A DNA stretch of 64,000 nucleotides, from assembly GCA_002280555.1 (NCBI GenBank), contig NCEE01000002.1:19477-83476 (forward strand). Reading direction: 5' to 3'. The DNA comes from Sphingomonas sp. 32-62-10 (lineage in GTDB: Bacteria; Pseudomonadota; Alphaproteobacteria; Sphingomonadales; Sphingomonadaceae). Below the pieces are notes generated by a model. That model worked only from the letters and a program-made list of their open reading frames with translations. It searched no databases and was not told where the DNA came from. Positions 35,189 through 43,948 of this stretch are shown piece by piece. Position numbers and translations under genes: made by a program. Positions within the stretch are counted from its first letter, which is position 1. Every line of letters starts with the position of its first letter.

Positions 35189-36013
35189 ATGATCGCCCCC
35201 GGTGCTGCCTATCTCGCCATTCGGCTAGGATGTTTCGCCGGCGTGCTGGTGCTGATGGCCACGCTCGAGCGATTGCGACCGCGTCGGACCCAAATCCTCG
35301 CGCGAGTCCAGCGCTGGCCGGGGAATCTGGCGCTGATCGTCATCGACAGTATCGCTGCGCGGCTGGTGCTGGCGGCAGCGGCGATCGGAGTGGCGGCGCT
35401 GTCGCAGGCGCAAGGCTGGGGGTTGCTGGAGTTGGTGGCGCTGCCGGGCTGGGTCGAAATTGTGCTGGCGATCATGTTGCTCGATCTGGTGATTTATGGC
35501 CAGCATGTCGCTTTTCATTCGGTGCCATGGCTTTGGCGGGTCCACCGGATGCACCATAGCGACCCCGAGATCGACGTGACGACGGCGCTGCGCTTTCACC
35601 CGGTGGAGATCATCCTGTCCTTGGCAATAAAGGGGGTGGCGATTGCGGCGATCGGCGCATCGCCGCTGGCAGTGCTGATCTTCGAAATCGTGCTGAACGC
35701 AACCGCCATGTTCAACCACAGCAATATCGCCCTGCCGCTATGGCTCGATGCATTGCTGCGGCGGGTGCTGGTGACGCCCGATATGCACCGAGTGCATCAT
35801 TCGGTGGAGCGCGCCGAGACCAACAGCAATTTCGGATTCAACCTGCCCTGGTGGGATTGGCTTTTCGGCACCTATCGCGCGCAACCCGCGGCGGGACATA
35901 ACGGCATGACCATCGGGCTGGAAGAATTTCGCGGGGTGCGCGATCAACGGATCGACCAATTGCTCGTTCAACCGTTAAGGGGAACCAGCATCAAAGGAGC
36001 AGATCATGGATGA
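35189..36013 (+). CDS. Sterol desaturase / fatty acid hydroxylase family protein
   Basis: 274 residues. An integral membrane di-iron enzyme with three histidine boxes: HVAFH, HRMHH and DMHRVHHS, the last followed by ETNSNFGFNLPWWDWLFGTYRA, the usual family C-terminus. Four to five membrane segments surround them. Members hydroxylate or desaturate lipids or carotenoids; the substrate here is open. The ATG at 35189 is preferred to a TTG at 35168. Its 3' end overlaps the DUF1499 gene by 8 bp, so the two are coexpressed. Confidence 0.88.
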   Translation: MIAPGAAYLAIRLGCFAGVLVLMATLERLRPRRTQILARVQRWPGNLALIVIDSIAARLVLAAAAIGVAALSQAQGWGLLELVALPGWVEIVLAIMLLDLVIYGQHVAFHSVPWLWRVHRMHHSDPEIDVTTALRFHPVEIILSLAIKGVAIAAIGASPLAVLIFEIVLNATAMFNHSNIALPLWLDALLRRVLVTPDMHRVHHSVERAETNSNFGFNLPWWDWLFGTYRAQPAAGHNGMTIGLEEFRGVRDQRIDQLLVQPLRGTSIKGADHG

Positions 36014-36812
36014 AGCCCTCTCCCCCTCCTCGGCCAGCGCGGCACCTAGCGGCAAAGCAGATGGACTTGCACGCCTGGCGTTGGGGTTGAGCGCAGGCGG
36101 GTTCGCCACCGCCATCGTTGGCGCGGCGGGCACGGGATCGGGCAGTTTCAGCTTCAAGATCGGCTTACTGCTCCTCGTCATCGGCTTTTTGATGAGCGCG
36201 GTGGGCGGTCTGATCGCCATCATCGCGTTCGTTCTCGGGTGGCGCAAGGGTGCCGCAAACGGGCGGACCGTGGCGATCGCGTTGGCGATTTCCCTGCTGT
36301 TCGGCGGCTATTTCGCCATGCAGTTGTCTGCCGCCACATCGGTGCCGCCGATTCACGACGTCTCGACCGATCTGGCGGATGTACCTCAGTTTACAACCCT
36401 GCCGGTACGTCAAGATAACTTCTCAAACGTGCCCGGCGAGGGCGATGCGGCCTATGCGGGGATGGACCCGGTGAACCGCTGGAAGGCGATTCATGCTAAG
36501 GGCTATAGCGATATCGCCACACTCCATCTGCCGCTCGACACCGCCAAGGCAATGGACCGCGCGACCCGGCTGGTGCAGCAGCGCGGCTGGGCGATCGCCA
36601 AGGTCGATGCCGCCAGCGGCACGATCGAGGCGACCGATACCTCGCTTTTCTTCCGCTTCAAGGATGACGTGGTCGTCCGCGTGCGGCCCGATCGTTCCGC
36701 CGCCGGCGGCGCGATTGTCGACATGCGCTCGATCAGCCGGGTGGGTGAGAGCGATATCGGGGTGAACGCCAAGCGCATCCGCGCCTTTCTGGCCGATATG
36801 AAGAAGGAGTAG
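36006..36812 (+). CDS. DUF1499 membrane protein
   Basis: 268 residues. Three hydrophobic segments (about residues 25-45, 50-78, 90-108) precede a soluble domain from about 113 (VPPIHDVSTDLADVP) to the end, matching DUF1499 with its SRVGxSDxGVNAKRIRAFL finish. The start has a strong AAAGGAG site. Function of the family is unknown. Overlap with the sterol-desaturase gene suggests a shared lipid or envelope role. It converges with the CDP-alcohol phosphotransferase gene, one base apart. Confidence 0.85.
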   Translation: MDEALSPSSASAAPSGKADGLARLALGLSAGGFATAIVGAAGTGSGSFSFKIGLLLLVIGFLMSAVGGLIAIIAFVLGWRKGAANGRTVAIALAISLLFGGYFAMQLSAATSVPPIHDVSTDLADVPQFTTLPVRQDNFSNVPGEGDAAYAGMDPVNRWKAIHAKGYSDIATLHLPLDTAKAMDRATRLVQQRGWAIAKVDAASGTIEATDTSLFFRFKDDVVVRVRPDRSAAGGAIVDMRSISRVGESDIGVNAKRIRAFLADMKKE

Positions 36813-36813
36813 C

Positions 36814-37425
36814 TTAGCCGCGCATCCGCAACACCTGCCGCGCGGCTAAGGTCCGCTGCACCACGGTCAACAGGCACATCGCCGAAAAAATACTCGCCAA
36901 CAGCGGAAAGGCGCTGGGCCACAGGCACATGGCGAGAAAAAACGCGATTGTTTCGCCCCCTTCGGCGACGCCGGTGTTGTAGAAGAAGCTTTTCTCGCCA
37001 TGCGCTGTCGTCTCAAGCCCGCGCTGTGCGGCGAGCACGGCAAAGGCGAGGAAGCTGATGCCGGTTACGGTAAAACACGCGACCAATATCAGCGCGAAGG
37101 GCAGGTTCACCGGATCGGCCAGCCCAAATCCCACGGGGACGGCGGCGTAAAAGGCAAAATCGCAGACGATGTCGAGATAGCCGCCGAAATCGGTCTTGGC
37201 GGTGGCGCGCGCCACGGCCCCGTCCAGTCCATCGAGCAACCGGCTGGCGATCACCAGCAACAGCCCCGTCCAGAATTGTTGCCCCGCAATCGCCACCGCC
37301 CCGCTTATCCCGATCGCGGCCCCGGCGAGCGTCACCTGATTGGCGGTAATCCCAGCCCGCGCCATCCCCCGCCCCACCGCGTTAAGCGGCGGATCGATCA
37401 ACGGGCGAAGGCGGGCATCGAACAT
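36814..37425 (-). CDS. CDP-alcohol phosphatidyltransferase family protein
   Basis: 203 residues, about six membrane segments. The catalytic signature DG-x2-AR-x8-G-x3-D-x3-D is met by DGAVARATAKTDFGGYLDIVCD read from about residue 74, in two-residue register with the preceding DGL. The family makes phospholipids such as phosphatidylglycerophosphate or inositol phosphates from CDP-activated lipids. The small size and N-terminus RPLIDPPLNAVGRGMARAGI fit the PgsA-related, unassigned branch. It starts 4 bp after the nucleoside-transporter stop, so it is the third gene of that operon. Confidence 0.87.
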   Translation of the reverse strand: MFDARLRPLIDPPLNAVGRGMARAGITANQVTLAGAAIGISGAVAIAGQQFWTGLLLVIASRLLDGLDGAVARATAKTDFGGYLDIVCDFAFYAAVPVGFGLADPVNLPFALILVACFTVTGISFLAFAVLAAQRGLETTAHGEKSFFYNTGVAEGGETIAFFLAMCLWPSAFPLLASIFSAMCLLTVVQRTLAARQVLRMRG

Positions 37426-37429
37426 TGCG

Positions 37430-38698
37430 TCAGACGAACGTGACCAGGCCGATCACGGCCCCGGTCATCGCCGATGCGGCATTGCCCGCAATCCAGGATT
37501 TGAACCCAAGCGCTGACACTTCCGCTCGCCGCCCCGGGCACAAGGTGCCGATCGTCGATACCAGCAAGCCAATGCTGGCCAGATTGGCAACGCCGCAAAG
37601 TGCATAGGTCATGATCACCTTGCTGCGCGGATCGAAGGTATTGGGCGGCAGTGCGGCGAGATCGAGATAGGCGACATATTCGTTCAGGATCGTCTTGGTG
37701 CCCATCAACCCGCCGGCCGCGCCTGCTTGGTCCCAGGGAATGCCCAGCGTCCACATCAGCGGCGCGAACAGCCAGCCAAAGGTCCGCCGCAGCGTGACCG
37801 GCGCACCATCCACCAGCGGGATCACGCTCAGCATCTGATCGACCAGCGATACCAGCGCGAACACTACGATAATCACCGCGATCACCGCCAGAAACAGCTG
37901 GAGCCCCTCCATCGTGCCGCGGATGATGGCATCGATGCTGCTGTCGTAATGGAGTTCGGGCTCGTCCGACGTTCTGGGCGTTTCGTCCCCGCCCGGCACC
38001 ATCATCCGGGCGATCAAAAGGGCAGCGGGCAGCGCAATCAACGATGCAGCGATCATGTGGCTGGCGGCGTTGGGGACCGATTTGGACAGCGTCTGCGCAT
38101 AGAGGATCAGGATCGCGCCCGAGATCGTCGCCATCGTCAGCACCATGATGGCGAACAATTCGGAACGGGTCATCCGCTCAAACTGGCCGCGCAGCACTAG
38201 CGGCGCTTCGACCACACCAAGAAAGATGTTCGCGCCCGCCCCGAAGCCGACAACACCGCTGACGCCCAATGTGCGCTGCAATGCCCAGGACAGGCCTTTC
38301 ACGATCAGGCTCAATATCCGCCAGTGCCACAGCAACGCCGAAAGTGCCGAAAACACGATCACCAACGGCAAGATCTGAAAGGCGATAACCACCGGTGGTG
38401 CCGCGCCGGGGGCCAGCGCGAACGGCAAGGGTGCGCCACCAAGATAGCCGAACATATAGCTCGATCCGACTTTGGTGGCGGTCTCGACCGCTGTCACGGC
38501 GTTATTGACGAGGCCGATCGCATCCCAGATCACCGGAACGCGCACCACCACAACGGCGATACCGATCTGCATCGCCAGCGCGCCCGCGATCCAGCGCCAG
38601 CCGGGCACCGCGCGGCGATCCTCTGACAATGCCCAGGCGAGCCCCAGCAACAGGGCGATCCCGATCAGCCCCTGAAAATGCGCCAGCCCGTCAATCAC
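37430..38698 (-). CDS. nupC: Concentrative nucleoside transporter (CNT/NupC family)
   Basis: 422 residues, about ten membrane segments with two re-entrant hairpins. Family marks are VVEAPLVLRGQF with GAGANIFLG before it in the middle, and GLMGTKTILNEYVAY and YALCGVANLASIGL in the C-terminal half, the last two lining the nucleoside site. It imports nucleosides with a cation. Start is GTG at 38698, 12 bp after the TonB receptor stop, making receptor and permease a plausible outer/inner membrane pair for nucleosides. The gene symbol is by family resemblance. Confidence 0.9.
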   Translation of the reverse strand: MIDGLAHFQGLIGIALLLGLAWALSEDRRAVPGWRWIAGALAMQIGIAVVVVRVPVIWDAIGLVNNAVTAVETATKVGSSYMFGYLGGAPLPFALAPGAAPPVVIAFQILPLVIVFSALSALLWHWRILSLIVKGLSWALQRTLGVSGVVGFGAGANIFLGVVEAPLVLRGQFERMTRSELFAIMVLTMATISGAILILYAQTLSKSVPNAASHMIAASLIALPAALLIARMMVPGGDETPRTSDEPELHYDSSIDAIIRGTMEGLQLFLAVIAVIIVVFALVSLVDQMLSVIPLVDGAPVTLRRTFGWLFAPLMWTLGIPWDQAGAAGGLMGTKTILNEYVAYLDLAALPPNTFDPRSKVIMTYALCGVANLASIGLLVSTIGTLCPGRRAEVSALGFKSWIAGNAASAMTGAVIGLVTFV

Positions 38699-38710
38699 AC
38701 GCTAATCCGA

Positions 38711-41700
38711 TCAGAACTTCCATGAGGCGCCAAACTGGAACTGGCGCGGCGGGCCGGCATTGCGCTGCACGAACGGTGCCCCGCCGCCGAACTGTACCTG
38801 ATTGGAGGTGCTTGCCGCATTGGCAAAGCCCGACAGGTTGTTGGCGTTGAACAGGTTGAACACATCCGCGCTGAATTCGATCGCACCGATCGGCAGCCCC
38901 AAAGCATAACGCACGCCGAGATCGACCTGAGTCGACCAGGGCAGCCGCCCGGTATTGCGCCCGACGCCCGGGAAGCGATCCGAGTTACCGACAAAGGCTT
39001 CGCCGAAAGACTGGCCATCGCCGTTCAGGTCCTGCGTCCCGAAGATGCTGGCATCCGGAATGAAGTTGATCGGCTGGCCCGACTGGAACAGCCCCGCCGC
39101 CGTCAACGTCAGCCCCTTGGCCGGGAATAGCGACCCAACGGCAGAGATCACGTGCCGCCGGTCATTCGCCGAGGCCCCGAAGTCAGCCGCAAAGTTGTTC
39201 GAGTTGGACGCGCGAAAGTTCAGATCGTCGGTATCGTTACGAAGCCGCGACAGTGTGTAGGACAGCCGGAACGCATAGATATCGTCGCCCGGCAGCTTGT
39301 TGAGCTGGACGTTCAGCGCCGTATAGGTCGATCGACCGGCGGTTTCGGAAACCGTGATCTGCCGCCCGCCACCGGGCACCAGTGCCACCGGCCGGGTCGC
39401 GTCTGCCGCTGCCTGGGTCCGCACGAGCCCCAGCTGCGATGCTCGCGTGATTCGCGATGCATTGTCCGGCAAGGCGCGCAGCATCGCGATGTTCGCTGCC
39501 GTCAGATTGGCGAGGTTGGGGGTGAACGGTGCTGGCGCGTTCAAGTCGCGCAGCCGCAGCAGATTGTACGACCGGTTGTAGATCAGATCGACCGCGATCG
39601 AGAAGCTGCTGCTCGCCTGATATTGATAGCCTCCGCTGAATTGCAAGCTGTACGGGTTGTCATAGCCGTTCGGATTCAGGATGCGGACCTCGTTAATCGT
39701 CGCGGTGTTGCGGAGCGCCTGGACGGCGGCAGCCGATGGGCACGCACTGACGGTGGCGCACACCGGCGAAACGGTGAGGTTGCCGTCAAATGTCAACGGC
39801 GCCAGCGATACCCCCGCCGGGATGATGCCGCGCGCCTGCAACTGCCCCAGCTGCCCGAGCAATGCTGCCGACGTGGTGTTGCGCTGCAGCGCGTCCGAAA
39901 TCACCGTGTAGGGGATCTTGCCGTAGAACAGGCCCGCGCCGAACCGGATCGCCGATCGCGCATTGGGTTTGTAGTTCAGCGACAGGCGGGGCGCGATATT
40001 GTCAGCGTCGCCGCCGCCGCCGCCCTGCTCGGTCAGCGAATCATAATCCCAGCGCACGCCGAGCGTTGCCGTCAGCTTCTGGCCGATCTGCCATTCATCT
40101 TCGACATAGAGCGCCCCAAGCGTCTGCCCGGTACCGAAGCTTTGCGGGCGCAGCTCGACCGAGTAATCGAGGACACGCGGGTTCAGGCTAAGCACATCGG
40201 CAGCGCCGAGCGTCGTGCCGAGATTGCGGGCACGCAGCGCTGTGATCTGCGCTGGGGTCAGCTCTACCGTGAAATTGCCATCGACATTGCCGCCGCCCAG
40301 CAAGGCAAAATCGGAATGGATCAAATCGCCACCCACTGAAACGCGGTGATCGCCAAAGCGCCGCTGGAGCTTCTGGCGGGTCTGCCACGTCTCCTCCAGA
40401 TCATCGAAGACAAACCCGGGATGCCCGACGACGCCCACCGTCAGCCCGGTCTGATCACGGATCGCCACCTGCGGGCTGGGTCCATTCTTCGCGGTGCCAT
40501 AATTCCAGCGAAAACGGCTGTACTGGAGTGCGCCTTCATAGGTCCATACGTCGCCTGAATAAGTGGTCGACAGCGCTACCAGCGTCGATTTGCGATCCTG
40601 GGTCGACCCTGCCGAAGGAAAGCCGACATTGCCGCCGCCCAGCCCGCCGCCGGGCCGGTCGATCGAGATATCACCAAAATTGCCACGCAGCGCGACGCTC
40701 CAGTCGTCAGTCAGCCGATGATCGAGCCGGAACGAGCCGAGGTAGAACTGGTTGGTGCCGGTGATGTTACCCACCGCGCCCAGCACCGGCGCGTCGATGA
40801 CGTTGGTGTTGATGTCGCGGGTGTATTCGAGATTGGCGGCGAAGAAGGTCTTGTCCTTCACCAGCGCACCGCTGATCGATCCGCCTCCCTGGTACCGCTC
40901 AAAGCTCTCGCCCACCGGATTGCCGCTCAGGTCGCGGCGCGGAAAGGGTGATGACGCATCGATCGGGCGACCGGGCCGGATCAGCGTATAGGCTTCGCCG
41001 TGCAGGTCGTTGGTGCCCGACGGGGTGGTATAATTGACGATGCCGTTGGCAGTGCGCCCGAACGCGACCGAATAATTGTTGGTCAGCACCGTCACTTCGC
41101 GGGTAAAGCCCAACGGCACCGTGAACTTCAGCCCGCCCAGGAAATTCTCGTTATTGTCGAGCCCGTCGATCAGATAGTTGGTGAACAGGCCATTCGCGCC
41201 GTTGATCGACACCACCGGCGCTTCGGGGAAGAACCCGGTGGAAGGAACCACGTTCGGCAACCGGATCAGCGCGGTCACCACATCGCGCGCCTCGATTGGC
41301 AAAGCGCGGAGCGTTTCAGCGGGCAACGATGCAGAAATCTCGGCGTTGACCGTATTGATTCCCGTCACGGTGCGGCGACCGGTAACAACCAGATCCTTGC
41401 TGGCCGCGCCGCCGACCGCCAGCGTGATCCCGCGGACGAAATCGGTGCGCAGTACGACGCCGTCGGTGGCTTGCGCTTCATAATCGCTGCCCGCGGCGAC
41501 CGCGATCCGGTACCGCCCGCCTGTCGTGAGCCCGTCGATCCGAACCTGACCATTTTCATCGGTTGTCAGCACGCGGGACAGGCCGACATCGGGGTTCTCG
41601 ATCGTCACCTGGGCCGAGCTGACCGGCGCGCCGCCATCGGCGCGCACGATCGTGATCTGCAGCCCGGCCTGTTGCGCCATCACGGGCGCGGGTGCCGCCA

Positions 41701-41749
41701 GCACGGTCACTGCAGCCATGCCCAGCCAATGGTGTCGATTCAACGTCAT
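38711..41749 (-). CDS. TonB-dependent receptor with N-terminal carboxypeptidase-like domain (Oar-like)
   Basis: 1012 residues. Signal peptide to about residue 25 (ending VMAQQ), then an Ig-like carboxypeptidase-regulatory domain (LQITIVRADGGAPVSSAQVT... to about 115), a DLVVTGRR box resembling sphingomonad TonB boxes, the plug domain with VSINGANGLFTNYLIDGLDNN, and a 22-strand barrel ending FQFGASWKF with the terminal aromatic. The Oar-like architecture carries large or oligomeric substrates. GGGGGG precedes the ATG at 41749. It heads an operon with the CNT transporter and the CDP-alcohol enzyme, suggesting uptake of nucleosides or nucleic-acid fragments, which is inference. Confidence 0.92.
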   Translation of the reverse strand: MTLNRHHWLGMAAVTVLAAPAPVMAQQAGLQITIVRADGGAPVSSAQVTIENPDVGLSRVLTTDENGQVRIDGLTTGGRYRIAVAAGSDYEAQATDGVVLRTDFVRGITLAVGGAASKDLVVTGRRTVTGINTVNAEISASLPAETLRALPIEARDVVTALIRLPNVVPSTGFFPEAPVVSINGANGLFTNYLIDGLDNNENFLGGLKFTVPLGFTREVTVLTNNYSVAFGRTANGIVNYTTPSGTNDLHGEAYTLIRPGRPIDASSPFPRRDLSGNPVGESFERYQGGGSISGALVKDKTFFAANLEYTRDINTNVIDAPVLGAVGNITGTNQFYLGSFRLDHRLTDDWSVALRGNFGDISIDRPGGGLGGGNVGFPSAGSTQDRKSTLVALSTTYSGDVWTYEGALQYSRFRWNYGTAKNGPSPQVAIRDQTGLTVGVVGHPGFVFDDLEETWQTRQKLQRRFGDHRVSVGGDLIHSDFALLGGGNVDGNFTVELTPAQITALRARNLGTTLGAADVLSLNPRVLDYSVELRPQSFGTGQTLGALYVEDEWQIGQKLTATLGVRWDYDSLTEQGGGGGDADNIAPRLSLNYKPNARSAIRFGAGLFYGKIPYTVISDALQRNTTSAALLGQLGQLQARGIIPAGVSLAPLTFDGNLTVSPVCATVSACPSAAAVQALRNTATINEVRILNPNGYDNPYSLQFSGGYQYQASSSFSIAVDLIYNRSYNLLRLRDLNAPAPFTPNLANLTAANIAMLRALPDNASRITRASQLGLVRTQAAADATRPVALVPGGGRQITVSETAGRSTYTALNVQLNKLPGDDIYAFRLSYTLSRLRNDTDDLNFRASNSNNFAADFGASANDRRHVISAVGSLFPAKGLTLTAAGLFQSGQPINFIPDASIFGTQDLNGDGQSFGEAFVGNSDRFPGVGRNTGRLPWSTQVDLGVRYALGLPIGAIEFSADVFNLFNANNLSGFANAASTSNQVQFGGGAPFVQRNAGPPRQFQFGASWKF

Positions 41750-41818
41750 AAAACCCCCCAGTAAAAATCTATCGCAGTCAATTCGTCGTTCGTCGGCAGT
41801 CGGTTACGGATCGTTCCC

Positions 41819-43114
41819 TCAGCTGCCGGACTGATCTGAAGGAAATCGGCATGGCGCCCCCCGGCGGACCATGTGGAGATCGGCATAGCTTGCTTGGGCC
41901 GTGCCGCCAGTATTATCGGTATCGGTGGCCAGCGCGATCAGCGTCATCCTTCCCGCCGTCGTCCCGAACTGGCTTTGCATATCGGCCAGCACGTCGCGGC
42001 GCTCATTTACCCAGTTGCCCGCCTGCGCATTGCCCGATTGCACCACCACCATCTTGGCGCGATCGGTATAGGCGTTGGGGACGATCGAGCCGACGGCTGC
42101 CTTATTGTCCCACACATAATTGAGCGCCCCGTCGGGCAGCAGCTTGCCGAATTTAGCGCGGCCAAGCGCGAGCTTCATCCGCGTGCCCAACGACAGGCTG
42201 GATCGCGGCAATGTGAGCCCCACCAGCACCCGAGCCGCCTGATCATCGCCATTCTTGGTGCGGATATCGCCCTTGTCGATCACCCCGGTTACCCGCCACC
42301 GCCAGCACAACACCGGCGTCTGCGCCAGCGCGACATCAACGTCGCGCACGAACAGCGCCTGGCTGCGATCGGCGCGCGCCTCGATGGCCGCGATACCACC
42401 GCTGCGCACCAGCTTGTAGCGGGTCAATGGCACCTTCTTGTCGATTGCCATCGTCGACCAGCCATCGGTACCCGCCCCGAACAGGCCAATCGGTACGCTG
42501 TCCGGATCAGCGGGCGGCGCCTCGGCCCGGGCGGGCACAAACGCCATCGGCAGCATGGCCAGATAGGGCAACGCCGCGACCACTATCACGCCGCGCGACC
42601 AGCGCCGCTTTGCCATCCTGAACACCTGCCAGGCCAGGAACAAGCCAAGCGCGGCTTCAACCATCATCACCTGTCCACCAAAATGCGCGCGGTCATAATA
42701 GGAAATGGGCGAAACGAACTTCCAGCTTGATAGCGGCCAAAACTGCATATGGGCGTCTTCGCGGTGGCAGAGAAAATCGATAATCGCATGCGTCAATCCG
42801 GCGGCGGCCATGGCGAGAAAGATTTCAGGCCAGCGGACGGTTGGCCAATGCCGCCGCGCTGCAAAGGCAAATACGAGCGCCAGCGGCCAAAGGATGAGGC
42901 TGTGGCTCAGCCCGTTGATATGTTGCCACCAAGGCTGGAAATAATCGTAATTGAAGATCTGCTGTCCCGGGCGGCCTGCCAGCATCAATATCGCAACGAT
43001 CGCAATCATCGGCAGATCGGGCAGCATCCCGGCAACCGCACCCGCCGTCATCAGCCCGGAATCGCGTTTACCGAAGAAATAGGCGCCGATGAGCGCATGG
43101 GTTTGGGTCTGCAC
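41819..43114 (-). CDS. Fusion of membrane-bound metal-dependent hydrolase (YdjM-like) and DUF3047
   Basis: 431 residues from a GTG start. The first ~195 residues resemble the YdjM/DUF457 inner-membrane hydrolases, with conserved polar residues between membrane segments: MQTQTHALIGAYFF, INGLSHSLILWPLAL and LTHAIIDFLCHREDAH. After a linker (ARAEAPPADP) a DUF3047 domain occupies about 225-425, recognised by VLCWRWRVTGVIDKGD, GDDQAARVLVGL and the ALATDTDNTGG finish. DUF3047 proteins are normally separate exported proteins. It is the third gene of the unit begun by the TVP38-oxidoreductase fusion, 36 bp after the DUF547 gene. Function unknown. Confidence 0.75.
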   Translation of the reverse strand: MQTQTHALIGAYFFGKRDSGLMTAGAVAGMLPDLPMIAIVAILMLAGRPGQQIFNYDYFQPWWQHINGLSHSLILWPLALVFAFAARRHWPTVRWPEIFLAMAAAGLTHAIIDFLCHREDAHMQFWPLSSWKFVSPISYYDRAHFGGQVMMVEAALGLFLAWQVFRMAKRRWSRGVIVVAALPYLAMLPMAFVPARAEAPPADPDSVPIGLFGAGTDGWSTMAIDKKVPLTRYKLVRSGGIAAIEARADRSQALFVRDVDVALAQTPVLCWRWRVTGVIDKGDIRTKNGDDQAARVLVGLTLPRSSLSLGTRMKLALGRAKFGKLLPDGALNYVWDNKAAVGSIVPNAYTDRAKMVVVQSGNAQAGNWVNERRDVLADMQSQFGTTAGRMTLIALATDTDNTGGTAQASYADLHMVRRGAPCRFPSDQSGS

Positions 43115-43150
43115 GTTATGCTGCTGGCCGATGGAACGAAACGAACGTGA

Positions 43151-43942
43151 TCATGCGGCCTTGTTAAGCTGCCAATCATAGTCGAGATAGCTGATGGTGA
43201 GTTTCCCACTGCGGGCGCCCTCCGCCGCCGCTGGGCTGAGGCCGATGCTGTCGGCATACAAGGCAAAGAACGCGGGCAACGTCTTTGCGCCGCGCCAGCC
43301 CTTTTCGAAATCGCCGCGATACCATTTGAAGATCATCGACACGGCAACCCCGCTTCCCTGCACGCGGTTGCGGGTGCGGTCGCTCAGGAATCCGCGTGCG
43401 GCCGCATCGAGCTGCGGATCGAGCGTCGTTCCGCGAAATGCCGCGCGGCTAAGTGCTGGGCAGCCAATGCTCGCGCAATTGACGGCAAAATGGATGCGCG
43501 GATCATTATAGCGCCCGCTGCCCCGGATCAGCCCATGTTCGATATCGTCGAGCGACACCGTCTTACCGAGGAGGGTGACGAATGGTTTGGCCCAGGGCCC
43601 CTGGAAGAGCGTGCCCAGTTCACGGATCGACTTGACCTTAGGGTAGCCGGTCAGGATCAGTTCGACCGTCGCGGCGTTATAAACGTTGATCAAAAAGGCG
43701 AGCTGCTCGGGCTTGGCCCAGCCGTCAAACGTCGCGCGGCTCACCTTGCCGGTGCTCGCCAGATAAGCGGTCAGCGCCGCCCGGTCGCGCGCCATGCCAT
43801 CATAGCGCACCTGCGACGCCGCCCCGCCGCGCACCATCACAACGTGGCGCTTCAGCAGCGCATCCCATTGGCCGTGATCAAAGGTCTGCGCCTTCGCCGC
43901 CAGGGGCGCGAACAGCATCAGCAATGCGAGCACCAATTTCAT
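43151..43942 (-). CDS. Exported DUF547 protein
   Basis: 263 residues. Signal peptide MKLVLALLMLFAPLAAKAQT, then a DUF547 domain recognised from QLAFLINVYNAATVELIL and IHFAVNCASIGCPALSRAAF, the strongest signature of the family. The ATG at 43942 has GAGGGGG nine bases upstream; a GTG at 43945 is an alternative. It begins 6 bp after the stop of the TVP38-oxidoreductase gene. The domain has thiol-protease-like conserved residues, but no function is established. It is consistent with a periplasmic partner of the two flanking membrane fusion proteins. Confidence 0.87.
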   Translation of the reverse strand: MKLVLALLMLFAPLAAKAQTFDHGQWDALLKRHVVMVRGGAASQVRYDGMARDRAALTAYLASTGKVSRATFDGWAKPEQLAFLINVYNAATVELILTGYPKVKSIRELGTLFQGPWAKPFVTLLGKTVSLDDIEHGLIRGSGRYNDPRIHFAVNCASIGCPALSRAAFRGTTLDPQLDAAARGFLSDRTRNRVQGSGVAVSMIFKWYRGDFEKGWRGAKTLPAFFALYADSIGLSPAAAEGARSGKLTISYLDYDWQLNKAA

Positions 43943-43948
43943 CACAGG

